Shown here piece by piece: positions 17,525-26,744 of a stretch of 64,000 bases of DNA. The notes below the pieces were generated by a model. It searched no databases. It worked only from the letters and a program-made list of their open reading frames with translations, and was not told the DNA's origin. This DNA is from a bacterium (GTDB lineage Bacteria > Babelota > Babeliae > Babelales > Vermiphilaceae), in assembly GCA_016699125.1 (NCBI GenBank), contig CP064961.1, forward strand, positions 992,001-1,056,000. Reading direction: 5' to 3'. The first letter of the stretch is position 1. Each line of letters begins with the position of its first letter. A program made the translations under genes and the position numbers.

Positions 17525-18103
17525 ATGGATGAAAAAAACAGAAAAGCAGCGGCACTCACAGAACTTTATAGTTTATACCAAAACTGCACATCATGCCCAC
17601 TTGCAAACCTTGGCAGAAACAAAATAGTGTTTGGAACTGGCAACCTAATGAGTAAAATAATGCTGATTGGCGAAGGTCCAGGAGAAAAAGAAGATCAGTT
17701 GGGCCTGCCTTTCGTTGGCAGATCGGGCAACTTACTCACCCGTATGCTTGCAATTGCAGGTATCAATAGGAAAGATATTTTTATTACAAACATAGTAAAA
17801 TGTAGACCGCCACACAACAGAAAACCGACAGCACTTGAAAGCACTACTTGCAAAAAAATACTACTTGAAAAACAGATTGAGATCATTAATCCCGATATGC
17901 TATGCACGCTTGGAAGTTGCTCACTAGAAAGTTTACTAGAAAGCAAAGTCTCCATTACAAAAATACGCGGACAGCTGCTTACCTGGAATAATAGACACCT
18001 CATTCCAACATTTCACCCGGCATATATCTTGCGTAATCCAGCAATGCTCGATTACTGCATCGAAGATTTCTTAAAACTTCAAGAAGTTGTGACGCAGAAC
18101 TAA
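17525..18103 (+). CDS. Uracil-DNA glycosylase, family 4 (iron-sulfur)
   Basis: Removes uracil from DNA at the start of base-excision repair. Motif 1 GEGPGEKEDQLGLPFVGRSG and motif 2 HPAYILRNP are clear, and four Cys (21, 24, 93, 109) are placed as in the 4Fe-4S cluster of family 4 enzymes. The region N-terminal to the first Cys pair and the 192-aa length fit thermostable-type UDGa and the SPO1 pol-related enzymes. Located 22 bases after the C11 peptidase and directly before the DnaA-box-like repeat region. Catalytic family is firm. Confidence 0.95.
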   Translation: MDEKNRKAAALTELYSLYQNCTSCPLANLGRNKIVFGTGNLMSKIMLIGEGPGEKEDQLGLPFVGRSGNLLTRMLAIAGINRKDIFITNIVKCRPPHNRKPTALESTTCKKILLEKQIEIINPDMLCTLGSCSLESLLESKVSITKIRGQLLTWNNRHLIPTFHPAYILRNPAMLDYCIEDFLKLQEVVTQN

Positions 18104-18108
18104 AGCAT

Positions 18109-18163
18109 GGTGGATAACTGGTGGATAAGTGGTGGATAAGTGGTGGATAACTGGTGGATAACT
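18109..18163 (-). repeat. Five tandem 11-bp units containing TTATCCACC (left array)
   Basis: Five contiguous copies of GGTGGATAAST (S = C or G) without gaps. On the minus strand each carries TTATCCACC, an 8/9 match to the bacterial DnaA box TTATCCACA. The 11-bp period places the boxes on about the same face of the helix. Confidence 0.9.
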
Positions 18164-18262
18164 CTAAAAGCAAGTTTTCAAGCCCTAGTCTTTTCTCTTG
18201 ATGGTAAAATATATTCTGCTGTACAAGCAGGAGAGCCAAAAATTTATTTTTGTGAAAAAAGT

Positions 18263-18293
18263 TTATCCACCAGTTATCCACCACTTATCCACC
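18263..18293 (+). repeat. Three tandem 11-bp units containing TTATCCACC (right array)
   Basis: TTATCCACC at 18263-18271, 18274-18282 and 18285-18293, again at 11-bp spacing but opposite in orientation to the left array, about 100 bp away. The two arrays could pair as a long imperfect hairpin as well as bind protein. Confidence 0.88.
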
Positions 18294-18539
18294 ATGTAAA
18301 AAAAAATTAGATTCGCCTCTCAGTGCCCCTATCGCACGACAGTGTAGAGAGTTTTCCACCAGTTTTATCGTTGCTTATTATTATATAAATAAAAATAACT
18401 ATATATATAAAGTAAGAAATAGACAGCGGAAGATCTATCTACTTCCGATTGCAAGATTAAATATTTTGTATTATCATAAGAAGGATTTTTCAGATTATAT
18501 CCCAAAACTTAGTTTCAGATGTTCTAATATGGTGAAATT

Positions 18540-19604
18540 GTGAATTTAAAACAGGTTATAGATCAACTTATTGACGAACGCGGCCTTGACCGACCGGTAC
18601 TTGAAACACTGGTCAGACAAAGTATGGAAGCTGCTTATTTAAAAAAATATCCAAATGTGACTTTTGCAATTCATTATGATTATGCGACAGGTCAACTTTT
18701 AATCGAAGCTCTTAAAGAAGTTGTTCCTGTTGTACAAGATGCGGACAAGCAGGTAAGTTTGAAAAAAGCACGGTTTTTGTTTAAAGATACACAGCCAGGG
18801 CAGACGATCAAAGTCCCCTTTGAAGGCACTATTGGACGTGTTGAAGTGATGCATGCAAAACAGCTGCTTGCGCAAAAGATTAAGGCTATTGAAGCAACTG
18901 CTGTTTATAATGAGTTTAAAGATCGACGCGGCGAAATCATACATGGTGTATTTCACAAAGCACAACGTGGGGGATTTGTGGTTACGCTTGATGATGGAAC
19001 AAGTGCCTTTTTGCCTTCTTCGCATATGAGTCCTTTAGATAGAGCAGTAATAGGGGTATCTGTCCGCTGTTTACTGTTTGAGGTATCTGCTGATCCCCTT
19101 AATGAGTATCAGCTTATTTTAGATCGATCTTCGGGTGATTTTGTGCGAAAGCTTATGGAGCTTGAAATACCAGAGATTTTTGAAAAAATTGTACAGATTA
19201 AAAAAATTGTTCGCATAGCAGGGTATAAATCTAAAGTCCTTGTTTTTTCACAAGATGATAATATTGATTCAGTTGGCACCTGTGTAGGCATTGGGGGCAG
19301 TCGAATAAAGCCTATTCTAAATGAAATCAGTGGAGAAAAAATTGATATTATAGCCGAATCTGACTCGCTTGAGCAGTTTATAAAAGATGCTTTGAAGCCA
19401 GCGCATATCGATCGTGTTCAGATGATTGATGATCAAAATGCTCGTGTATGGGTTGATGAAGAGCAGCGTTCTTATGCAATTGGAAAAGGTGGACAGAATA
19501 TCGCTTTAGCGTCAAGACTTGTTGGTTTAAATATTCAGTTAAATCAGAAAGATGAGCAGCGACATTCAGCTTCTCTGCCTGAAGGTGTTGATGATACGTG
19601 GTAA
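18540..19604 (+). CDS. nusA: Transcription termination/antitermination factor NusA
   Basis: Binds RNA polymerase and nascent RNA to control pausing, termination and antitermination. Domains in order: N-terminal polymerase-binding domain (about 1-125), S1 domain (GEIIHGVFHKAQRGGFVVTL, about 130-200), KH1 (with CVGIGGSRIKPILNEISGEK) and KH2 (YAIGKGGQNIALASRL). It ends soon after KH2, giving 354 aa, the short form without the C-terminal acidic repeats of E. coli. It starts at GTG with no strong ribosome site. infB follows after 26 bases, the classical nusA-infB order. Confidence 0.96.
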   Translation: MNLKQVIDQLIDERGLDRPVLETLVRQSMEAAYLKKYPNVTFAIHYDYATGQLLIEALKEVVPVVQDADKQVSLKKARFLFKDTQPGQTIKVPFEGTIGRVEVMHAKQLLAQKIKAIEATAVYNEFKDRRGEIIHGVFHKAQRGGFVVTLDDGTSAFLPSSHMSPLDRAVIGVSVRCLLFEVSADPLNEYQLILDRSSGDFVRKLMELEIPEIFEKIVQIKKIVRIAGYKSKVLVFSQDDNIDSVGTCVGIGGSRIKPILNEISGEKIDIIAESDSLEQFIKDALKPAHIDRVQMIDDQNARVWVDEEQRSYAIGKGGQNIALASRLVGLNIQLNQKDEQRHSASLPEGVDDTW

Positions 19605-19630
19605 ATTTAAATAATGGATTGTGATCGATA

Positions 19631-21796
19631 ATGCGTGTATATGAACTTGCAAAAAAACATAATCTTTCAAGTAAAGAGCTTATAGAAATACTGAAAACTG
19701 GTGGTTTTTCAGTTGTAAGTCATATGAGTGTGCTTTCAGAGGCAGAGATGTCTTATTGTAATACAGAACTTTCAAATCAACGTAAGCGAGAAGGTGTAAG
19801 TAATAAAAAAATAGAAAAAAGCGATACAAAAGTCTCTGATTCTGTATATGCCCATCAAGACCAGTCTTCAGTTGTAGAAAAAACAGTAAGTAACGGTAAA
19901 TTTAATCCTGTTCTCCAGGATGCTGAGGAGCTGCGGCTTTCAAAAAAAGACACCGATTTCACAAAAAAAGGTCATGCAATAAACAAAAACGAGCAAATCT
20001 CTAGTCCTTCTTTAAGTAAAAAAGAAGCTCCGGTTTCTGAGGAATTAACTCATAAAGACAAAAAGAAAAGCCCTTATTTTACGGTGAACTCAATGACTGT
20101 CTCTGAGTTTGCAGAAAAAGCAAATATTCCCTTAAGCAATGTAGTTTTGCAGCTGCTTCGTACTGGTGTATTGGCAACTAAGAATCAAAGTTTGTCCGAA
20201 AAAACTGTTGCTAAACTTGCCAAACATTATGAGCTGCCTATCACAAAGGAGCAGTCAAATACGGTGACTTCTGGTACAGTTGGCCAAAAATTTTCTTCTG
20301 ATAAGTCTTATACTGAGGTCCGTAGCCCTATAGTTGTTGTTATTGGTCATGTTGATCATGGTAAAACAACGCTGCTTGATTTTATTCGCAAGACACGTGT
20401 TGCAGCTAAGGAAAAGGGTGGTATCACGCAGCACATTGGTGCTCATGAAGTTGAAACATCTCATGGTAAAATTGTCTTTATTGATACACCTGGGCATGAA
20501 GCTTTTGTTAAAATTCGCCAGAGAGGTATCCGGGTTGCAGATATAGCAATCTTAGTTGTTGCAGCGGATGATGGAGTAATGCCGCAAACTATTGAAGCAA
20601 TTCGACAAGCAAAATCTATGAATTTAACCATTATTGTAGCTATAAATAAGATTGATCGTGTAGCTCCAGATCGTATTGAAATCGTTAAGCGTCAGTTAAC
20701 TCAATATGAGATAGTGGTAGAGGATTGGGGTGGTGATGTCATTTGTGTTCCTATTTCTGCAAAACAAGGAACTGGTATAACTCAGTTGTTGGATATGATT
20801 AGTTTGCAAGCCGAGTTACTTGAATTGAAAACAAGTCTCACACAGCCTGCAAAAGGTTATATTTTAGAAACAAAACTTGAACGTGGTAGGGGAGTAGTTG
20901 CAACTATTATCTGTCCTATAGGTGTTTTACGCGTGAATGATTATTTTATGGCAGGAAATACAACAGGACGAGTTACTTCTATGATGAATTCTACTGGTAA
21001 AAACGTTGTTTCTGCTTTGCCAGCAGTGCCTGTTCAGATTTCAGGATTTGATAATGCACCTGAGGTTGGAGATATCTTTTCTGTTGTTTCAAAAGAATTG
21101 TACAGCAAAACAAAACAGGATGCGGTTTTGGTAACCAAACAGAATCCTTTATCGTTAGCAAGTAGCCAAGAAGACGGAATTAATATCATCTTAAAAACTG
21201 ATAATGAATCATCAAAAGAGGCGGTATTAGATTTTATAGCGTCTTTAAATAAGAAATACAAGAAACAGTTGGTAGTCATAGTTGTTGGCATTGGCACGGC
21301 AAATGAGAGTGATGTAGAGCTTGCATACAACGCCGCAGCGCATATTGTTTTATTGCATGCCAAAACCGAAAATAAAGCCATATCGTTAGCACAGGCTCGA
21401 AAAATCAGTATTCATTCTTTTGATATCATTTATAAACTGACTGAGTTTTTAGAAAGTTGGATTATTGCTGAATCAAGTGAAACAGTTGAAGTTCGGAAAA
21501 AAATTGGACAAGCGGAAGTATTAAAAGTCTTTGATATTAAAGGGGTTGGCGTTATTGCTGGGTCTATTTTAAGAGATGGGCGTTTTGTCAAAGACGGCTT
21601 TGTGGTTGCGATACGGAAAGGAAAAAAAATAGGTGAAGGTAAAATTTCTGGTTTGCAGCGTGATCGCAAAACTGTGAAAGAGGTCCACACCGGTTTTGAG
21701 TTCGGTTTTTTTGTTGATGGATTTACTGATTGGCTCCCCGATGACGTGGCAGAATGCTATGTTTTACAGAAAGAAATCATACCGGCTAAGCATTAA
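19631..21796 (+). CDS. infB: Translation initiation factor IF-2
   Basis: GTPase that places initiator tRNA on the ribosome. Layout: N-terminal IF2N motif (VYELAKKHNLSSKELIEIL), a low-complexity charged linker, a second IF2N-like segment (about 155-205), then the G domain with G1 GHVDHGKTT (239-247), G3 DTPGHEAF (from 285) and G4 NKID (339-342), followed by domains II, III and IV ending GFTDWLPDDV. At 721 aa it is of usual size. Second gene of the nusA-infB unit; rbfA and truB, which often follow, are absent here. Confidence 0.97.
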   Translation: MRVYELAKKHNLSSKELIEILKTGGFSVVSHMSVLSEAEMSYCNTELSNQRKREGVSNKKIEKSDTKVSDSVYAHQDQSSVVEKTVSNGKFNPVLQDAEELRLSKKDTDFTKKGHAINKNEQISSPSLSKKEAPVSEELTHKDKKKSPYFTVNSMTVSEFAEKANIPLSNVVLQLLRTGVLATKNQSLSEKTVAKLAKHYELPITKEQSNTVTSGTVGQKFSSDKSYTEVRSPIVVVIGHVDHGKTTLLDFIRKTRVAAKEKGGITQHIGAHEVETSHGKIVFIDTPGHEAFVKIRQRGIRVADIAILVVAADDGVMPQTIEAIRQAKSMNLTIIVAINKIDRVAPDRIEIVKRQLTQYEIVVEDWGGDVICVPISAKQGTGITQLLDMISLQAELLELKTSLTQPAKGYILETKLERGRGVVATIICPIGVLRVNDYFMAGNTTGRVTSMMNSTGKNVVSALPAVPVQISGFDNAPEVGDIFSVVSKELYSKTKQDAVLVTKQNPLSLASSQEDGINIILKTDNESSKEAVLDFIASLNKKYKKQLVVIVVGIGTANESDVELAYNAAAHIVLLHAKTENKAISLAQARKISIHSFDIIYKLTEFLESWIIAESSETVEVRKKIGQAEVLKVFDIKGVGVIAGSILRDGRFVKDGFVVAIRKGKKIGEGKISGLQRDRKTVKEVHTGFEFGFFVDGFTDWLPDDVAECYVLQKEIIPAKH

Positions 21797-21968
21797 TTCT
21801 GCTCTTTCTTCTTATTCTTCTTTTGTTTGTGGTGAAGGAAAAAAAGAACCATTTCTTTTGGGGAATGTGTTTGTTTTTATTAGTAAATAAAAAATTGTTT
21901 TTATGGAAATGCTTCCATTTTTTTAAAAAAAGTTTATTTTAAATATTAAGCATTTTTTAGGATTTGCA

Positions 21969-22406
21969 ATGCGTTTATATATTGGAACTATACAATTTTA
22001 TTTTTTCTTACTTTTAATGCAGTATTGTCTTCTTCATGCAGCTGTCAAGTCTGATTATAGGCATACATTTGAATGGATACCAGTTAGTATTGAGCAGCTT
22101 TCGGTAAGATCTTTTTTTGCATATGAGAAATGGATTATGTGTGCACAGATGATCAGTACAGCTTATAGTATTCATTGTTTCAAAAAACACAATGACAAGG
22201 AATACAATGATCAACAAACATGTTTTTCACATGAGAGGCGGAGGAATTCCCTTGGCTGCTTTACTGGTTTTATATTGCTTTATCGTTACTATGTTTCTAT
22301 CTGTCTATCAAATCAGTCAGAACAAAAAAAGATAACATCTTTTACTTCTTATTGTTGTGCAAACATATTGGCAGCAGCCTTAGGTTTTATTGTTCCTATT
22401 CAATGA
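21969..22406 (+). CDS. Exported/membrane protein of unknown function (145 aa)
   Basis: Not recognised. Residues 1-24 form a signal peptide (LYIGTIQFYFFLLLMQYCLLHA). A second hydrophobic segment (SLGCFTGFILLYRYYVSICL) and a third at the C-terminus (CCANILAAALGFIVPI) suggest a small membrane protein with a Cys-rich character. It ends directly against the 3' end of secA on the other strand, with no bases between. Weakly supported as expressed, but the frame, signal peptide and neighbourhood style agree with other small exported proteins here. Confidence 0.55.
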   Translation: MRLYIGTIQFYFFLLLMQYCLLHAAVKSDYRHTFEWIPVSIEQLSVRSFFAYEKWIMCAQMISTAYSIHCFKKHNDKEYNDQQTCFSHERRRNSLGCFTGFILLYRYYVSICLSNQSEQKKITSFTSYCCANILAAALGFIVPIQ

Positions 22407-24944
22407 CTATTTTCCATGACATTTTTTATATTTTTTGCCAGAACCACAGGAGCATTGTTCATTTCTGCCAACAGTAGGTTCTGAATGACGTATTGTTTGA
22501 ACTGAATCATCCTCAGTTGCGTTTGTTTTTATTTTGTCTAATTCCCGTTCTCTTTTTGATTCAATTGCTTCTTGATTGAACTGTTCAATCTGTAATCGAA
22601 ATATATGAAAGATGACAGATTGCCTTATTCCATTCATCATCTCTTTAAACATATCGAATGCTTCACGTTTATATTCAATTAAAGGGTTTTTTTGGCCCCA
22701 GCCTCGTAATCCGATGCCCTCTTTGAGGTGATCAAGGTTAAGCATGTGCTGTTTCCATGATTGATCAATTGTTTCTAATATAAGCCATTTTTCAGCCTGC
22801 TCAAAAATTGTAAGATCTTTGTTTTTATGTAAACTATCATATTTTTTTAACAGGTTTTTTGCTATTTCAATAATCAACTGATCAGTGGTTTTTCCCCCTG
22901 TAGGTGTTGTTGTTAGGTCACTTTTTTGGCAGCCAAACAGTTTTACTAAATCTTGTATAATCTGTTGAAGTGTTTCTTGGTGAATCATTCTACTGTTGTT
23001 TGCTATCATTGTTACAATTTCAGAGACTGTATGTTCTATAAAATCGTAAACAAGGTGTTTTGCTTCTTCTTTTCCATCTAATGCTTCTTTGCGATAACGG
23101 TATATAACAATGCGCTGTTGATTTAAAACGTCATCATACTCGATTAAATGTTTACGCATTTCGTAATAATGTTTTTCAACTTTTTCTTGTGAGCGTTCGA
23201 TAACCCGAGATACTGACCGTGATTCGATCACCTCGTCTTCTTTCATTCCAAACCATTCCATCTTTTGTTTGAGTGAATCACCCGCACTAGAAAATACACG
23301 AATAAGATCATCTTCAAGCGAGATATAAAACCTTGATTCACCAGGATCACCTTGTCTTCCTGATCGACCACGTAACTGATTATCTATTCGACGACTTTCA
23401 TGCCGCTCTGTCCCTAAAATATACAAACCTCCAGCTTCGATAGACTCTGCCGCAAGTTTTATATCTGTTCCTCGGCCTGCCATGTTAGTTGCGATTGTCA
23501 CTTTTCCTGGAAGGCCTGCATTTTTAATGATTTCTGCTTCTCGTTGATGTTGTTTTGCATTTAAAACATCATGCGGGATTCCATGAACATGAAGTATTTG
23601 ACTTAATCTTTCTGATGTTTCAATTGCAATAGTTCCAATTAAGACCGGCTGTCCTTTTTTATGACGCTCTGCAACATCTTCAACAATTGCTTTGTATTTT
23701 GCATTATTTGTTAAAAAAATAAGATCTGCTTGATCTTTTCTGATCATTGGTTTGTTAGTTGGAATTGAAACAACGTTGAGTTTATAGATAGAATAAAACT
23801 CCTCGGCCTCAGTAGTTGCCGTACCGGTCATACCTGCCAATTTTTTATACATTCTGAAGAAATTTTGCAGAGTTATTGAGGCTAGTGTTTGACTTTCCTG
23901 TTCTATTTTGACATTTTCTTTTGCTTCTAATGCCTGATGTAATCCATCGCTATAGCGCCGTCCTGCCAAAATTCGACCAGTAAACTCATCAACAATTAAT
24001 ACCTGTCCATCTTTTACCACATAATCTACATCAATCTTAAAAAGTGCGTGTGCCCGCAAAGCTTGATTGACATGGTGCAATAAGCTTAAATGTTCTATAG
24101 CATACAGGTTATGGATATTGAAAGCTTTTTCGATAATATCAATACCTGCATCAGAAATGAATACTTGTCGATCTTTTTCATTAACGTCGTAATGTGTATT
24201 CTTCTGCATTTTTGATACAACGCGATTGACGTCTATGTAAAGTTTGCTGCTATCGTCAACTGATCCTGAAATAATGAGTGGAGTACGTGCTTCGTCGATC
24301 AGGATCGAGTCGACTTCGTCAACGATTGCAAATGCAAGTTCTCGTTGTACGTAATCTTCAAGTCTAAATTTCATATTATCGCGCAGATAATCAAAACCTA
24401 ACTCATTATTTGTTCCATACAGGATGTCTTTATTGTATACTTCCCTTCGTTGTTCATCTGACATTGAGTTTTGCAGGCATCCTGTTGAAAGCCCAAGAAA
24501 TTCAAATACTTTTCCCATCCATTCAGCATCTCGACGTGCAAGGTAATCATTGACAGTGACAAGATGGACACCTTTTCCTGTGAGAGCATTAAGATATAAC
24601 GGTAACGTTGCTGTTAAGGTTTTGCCTTCACCGGTTTTCATTTCTGCTATTTTGCCTTGATGGAGTACGATGCCACCAATTAACTGTACATCATAGTGTC
24701 TTTGACCTATCGTGCGCAATGCGGCCTCTCTGACAAGTGCAAATGCTTCAGGTAAAAGTTCATCCAAAGAAGAACCGGTCTGATACCTTGTTTTTAAAGT
24801 TATGGTTCTTTGGGGAAAGTCACTGTCTTGTAGATGTTTAATCTCATTTTCCAATGCATTTATTTGGACCACTAACGGCTGTAGCGCTTTTAATGCGCGT
24901 TCGTTAGCGGAGCCTATTATTTTTGAAAGGATCTGTGTAATCAT
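22407..24944 (-). CDS. secA: Preprotein translocase ATPase SecA
   Basis: Motor that drives unfolded preproteins through SecYEG. Visible: N-terminal KIIGSANERALKALQP, Walker A MKTGEGKT, VNDYLARRDAEWM, DEVDSILIDEARTPLIISG (Walker B/DEAD-like), the preprotein crosslinking domain, NMAGRGTDIKL, and GRSGRQGDPGESRFY. The C-terminus carries the zinc-binding SEC-C motif CSCGSGKKYKKCHG, which binds SecB/phospholipid. At 845 aa it is normal. The gene is single on its strand, with 318 bases upstream containing no gene. It supports the large number of signal-peptide proteins in the window. Confidence 0.98.
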   Translation of the reverse strand: MITQILSKIIGSANERALKALQPLVVQINALENEIKHLQDSDFPQRTITLKTRYQTGSSLDELLPEAFALVREAALRTIGQRHYDVQLIGGIVLHQGKIAEMKTGEGKTLTATLPLYLNALTGKGVHLVTVNDYLARRDAEWMGKVFEFLGLSTGCLQNSMSDEQRREVYNKDILYGTNNELGFDYLRDNMKFRLEDYVQRELAFAIVDEVDSILIDEARTPLIISGSVDDSSKLYIDVNRVVSKMQKNTHYDVNEKDRQVFISDAGIDIIEKAFNIHNLYAIEHLSLLHHVNQALRAHALFKIDVDYVVKDGQVLIVDEFTGRILAGRRYSDGLHQALEAKENVKIEQESQTLASITLQNFFRMYKKLAGMTGTATTEAEEFYSIYKLNVVSIPTNKPMIRKDQADLIFLTNNAKYKAIVEDVAERHKKGQPVLIGTIAIETSERLSQILHVHGIPHDVLNAKQHQREAEIIKNAGLPGKVTIATNMAGRGTDIKLAAESIEAGGLYILGTERHESRRIDNQLRGRSGRQGDPGESRFYISLEDDLIRVFSSAGDSLKQKMEWFGMKEDEVIESRSVSRVIERSQEKVEKHYYEMRKHLIEYDDVLNQQRIVIYRYRKEALDGKEEAKHLVYDFIEHTVSEIVTMIANNSRMIHQETLQQIIQDLVKLFGCQKSDLTTTPTGGKTTDQLIIEIAKNLLKKYDSLHKNKDLTIFEQAEKWLILETIDQSWKQHMLNLDHLKEGIGLRGWGQKNPLIEYKREAFDMFKEMMNGIRQSVIFHIFRLQIEQFNQEAIESKRERELDKIKTNATEDDSVQTIRHSEPTVGRNEQCSCGSGKKYKKCHGK

Positions 24945-25262
24945 TTACTTTACCAACCGTTATGATAATTAAAATATTTTTTTCAACATCTAAAATATGT
25001 TTTAGCCTATCACATTTTAAATAAAGGCTCAATGAAACTAGCTTAATAAGACTTTGATAAATCTAGAAATGGTATTTCTTATCAAAAATGTAAGCCATAA
25101 ACTTTGAGTAAACTTTATAAGTTTTTGATTTTACTGTAGTTTATCACAAAATGTTTTTCCCTGGTTTTAAAATTTGATAATTAAGTTAGTGAAATTTGAC
25201 TATTAAACAGCAAAGTTTACAATAAATTTAAATTAACGATTTATTTTATAGAGGAATATCGT
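24945..25262. other. 318-bp divergent intergenic region
   Basis: Between the divergent secA and the exported 339-aa gene. Very AT-rich. A promoter for the plus-strand gene is visible (25196-25223). No clear secA promoter or ORF with a ribosome site was identified. Confidence 0.5.
25196..25223 (+). promoter_or_regulatory. Promoter upstream of the exported 339-aa gene
   Basis: TTGACT (25196-25201), 16-base spacer, TACAAT (25218-25223), 39 bases before the start codon, which also has a GAGGA ribosome site. Confidence 0.55.
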
Positions 25263-26282
25263 ATGACGACTAGATTGCTTCTTGGTGCACTCTTTTCTCT
25301 GGTAATGAGTGTAAGTTTCTGTGTTAATTCAGGTGAAAGACAGTTTTTTGATGATGCGGGGCATGGTAAAGATTCAGTATTAAAAATGATAAAATCTTCT
25401 GACATTGCAGTAACAGAAGGTGTTTTTGAAAGCTCAATTGCTGAATGGTTTGCTTCTTTTGAAAAAACAATCGATTTAAAAGCCACACAGTTTGCTGCAT
25501 TTTTAAAGAATAGTACAGGCGTTGAGCCCAAAATGGAAATGGTTAAAGATCAACTCTTTTTGACCAATCTAAAAGAAAAAAGTTTTGATTTAAATAGATT
25601 TATTGTTTTATTATCGAAAAATTTAAAGGAGTTAAAACTACTCGAACTGCATGTTCAAACTATTTTTCAAGAAAAATTCTCCTATTTTGAGTGGCAACTT
25701 TTTTCTACACAAGATATAGTGTTCAACGGAAGTAATTTTGACAATCAGAATATGTTGGTTTCTGATTTTTGTACGCTTTATACGATATATATGGAAGAGT
25801 TTTTCAACTTGTTAGAAGATCGAATAAAACTTGTAATCGATCTTCTCGTACTCTCGCAACAGCAAGTTTCTTACAATGAGTTTTTAGTGTTTTTGGCTCC
25901 GTATATTTCAGAGGATTTGGAGCGCTTTGATTTCAAGGTATTGCAGGCAATTTACAAAATTGCCTATAAACAGGAGATATTGCCTTGCCTGGTCAAACAG
26001 GAGTCTGTGTATACACAAACATTTAAGAATAAGCAAAAAGAGTTGACAGAAAAGCGGTTTTTTGAAGCTATGCCTGAGAAATACGTAATAAAAGATCGTA
26101 ATTTTTATTTTTATCAACAGAAGCTGTTAGCTGCAAAAATTCCTAGTTTAATCAATCATTGTAAGAATGTTGTTTTTACTGTTGCAGCGCAATCGTATAC
26201 AGCTTCAAAAAATCTTATTTCAAAAGTTTTACCACAATCTGGGTCGGTTCAGTTAGAGTGTGAGGAAAATAATATAAAATAG
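25263..26282 (+). CDS. Exported protein of unknown function (339 aa)
   Basis: Not recognised. Residues 1-20 are a signal peptide (RLLLGALFSLVMSVSFCVNS). The mature protein is helix-rich with many Lys, Phe and Leu (for example FLKNSTG, LLSKNLKELKLLELHVQ), no metal motifs or repeats. It has its own promoter and is closed by a textbook terminator, so it is a single-gene unit. The GAGGA site before the ATG fixes the start. Confidence 0.75.
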   Translation: MTTRLLLGALFSLVMSVSFCVNSGERQFFDDAGHGKDSVLKMIKSSDIAVTEGVFESSIAEWFASFEKTIDLKATQFAAFLKNSTGVEPKMEMVKDQLFLTNLKEKSFDLNRFIVLLSKNLKELKLLELHVQTIFQEKFSYFEWQLFSTQDIVFNGSNFDNQNMLVSDFCTLYTIYMEEFFNLLEDRIKLVIDLLVLSQQQVSYNEFLVFLAPYISEDLERFDFKVLQAIYKIAYKQEILPCLVKQESVYTQTFKNKQKELTEKRFFEAMPEKYVIKDRNFYFYQQKLLAAKIPSLINHCKNVVFTVAAQSYTASKNLISKVLPQSGSVQLECEENNIK

Positions 26283-26373
26283 GGAGCGTATAGTAAAATA
26301 AAAAACAGGATTTTGAAGTTATCGTTTTCTGTTTTATCTGTTACAATTTCGCGAGTTTATTATATGTAAGCAA

Positions 26374-26407
26374 AGAGAAGGTAGCAGATCTTTCTGCTAC
26401 CTTCTCT
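26374..26407 (+). terminator. Intrinsic terminator after the 339-aa gene
   Basis: Perfect 14-bp stem AGAGAAGGTAGCAG (26374-26387) with CTGCTACCTTCTCT (26394-26407), 6-base loop, followed by GGTTTTTTG. Confidence 0.88.
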
Positions 26408-26434
26408 GGTTTTTTGTTTGTTATATGAACGGTT

Positions 26435-26563
26435 TTATTGAATTACAATTACATGGCTTATACGATTTAAAGAATAAAGGGTTGCAATTGACCCTATTTT
26501 TAAAATCATTGATACAGCTATTAACATAACAATCATCATTTCTTCATACGTTTTTTTTAACAT
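26435..26563 (-). CDS. Putative small single-span membrane protein (42 aa)
   Basis: A short frame below usual size cutoffs. The ATG at 26563 is preceded by AAAAGGAGCTTGGA, an excellent ribosome site. The product begins with KKTYEE and continues with a hydrophobic segment (MMIVMLIAVSMILKIGSIATL) long enough to cross the membrane, ending HVIVIQ. It lies in a 640-bp region without longer genes, upstream of nothing on its strand until the plus-strand terminator. Role unknown; could be a small membrane regulator or toxin-like peptide. Real translation is likely from the ribosome site but unproven. Confidence 0.5.
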   Translation of the reverse strand: MLKKTYEEMMIVMLIAVSMILKIGSIATLYSLNRISHVIVIQ

Positions 26564-26648
26564 TCCAAGCTCCTTTTGCACCAATAACGGTGTATTTAAA
26601 GAATCATCGTAGTGATGAATAAACTATAAGAGACTAATAGTTAGCCTT

Positions 26649-26744
26649 TTATAATGTTTGCTTGTTTTGAAATGTAAAAATCTGAAAAACGTATCCGATA
26701 GGGTAGTAACGCCACCACATTGTGCGTAGTTCGACACTGTTCAT
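26649..26744 (-). CDS. Putative micro-protein (31 aa)
   Basis: Frame starting ATG at 26744 with AAGGAGTGAGACAT just upstream, a good ribosome site. The peptide is unusually aromatic (MWWRYYPIGYVFQIFTF). It precedes the 42-aa frame on the same strand by 85 bases, so the two may share a transcript. It could be a leader peptide or a small membrane-active peptide. Short length makes the call tentative. Confidence 0.35.
   Translation of the reverse strand: MNSVELRTMWWRYYPIGYVFQIFTFQNKQTL

Larger units (their letters stand above)
18104..18539. other. Candidate replication-origin-type region: non-coding, DnaA-box-like arrays plus AT-rich segment
   Basis: A 436-bp gene-free stretch between the glycosylase and nusA. 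It holds two arrays of TTATCCACC-like units in opposite orientation (18109-18163 and 18263-18293), a further degenerate unit (TTTTCCACC, 18352-18360), and an AT-rich block (about 18372-18421) with ATATATATAAA that could serve as an unwinding element. Base skew of the plus strand seems to change sign here. No dnaA or dnaN gene is in the window, so the origin call is inference. A 94-codon minus-strand frame over the repeats is a by-product of the tandem units. Confidence 0.5.

Noticed and set aside
18000..18284. 94-codon minus-strand frame through the 11-bp repeats
   Set aside because: Its repeated LSTSYPP segments come only from the tandem DNA units, and it overlaps the glycosylase gene; no ribosome site.
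18109..18293. A CRISPR array
   Set aside because: Units are 11 bp and contiguous without spacers, and no cas genes are near.
21034..21381. 115-codon minus-strand frame
   Set aside because: Antisense to infB, which is unambiguous.
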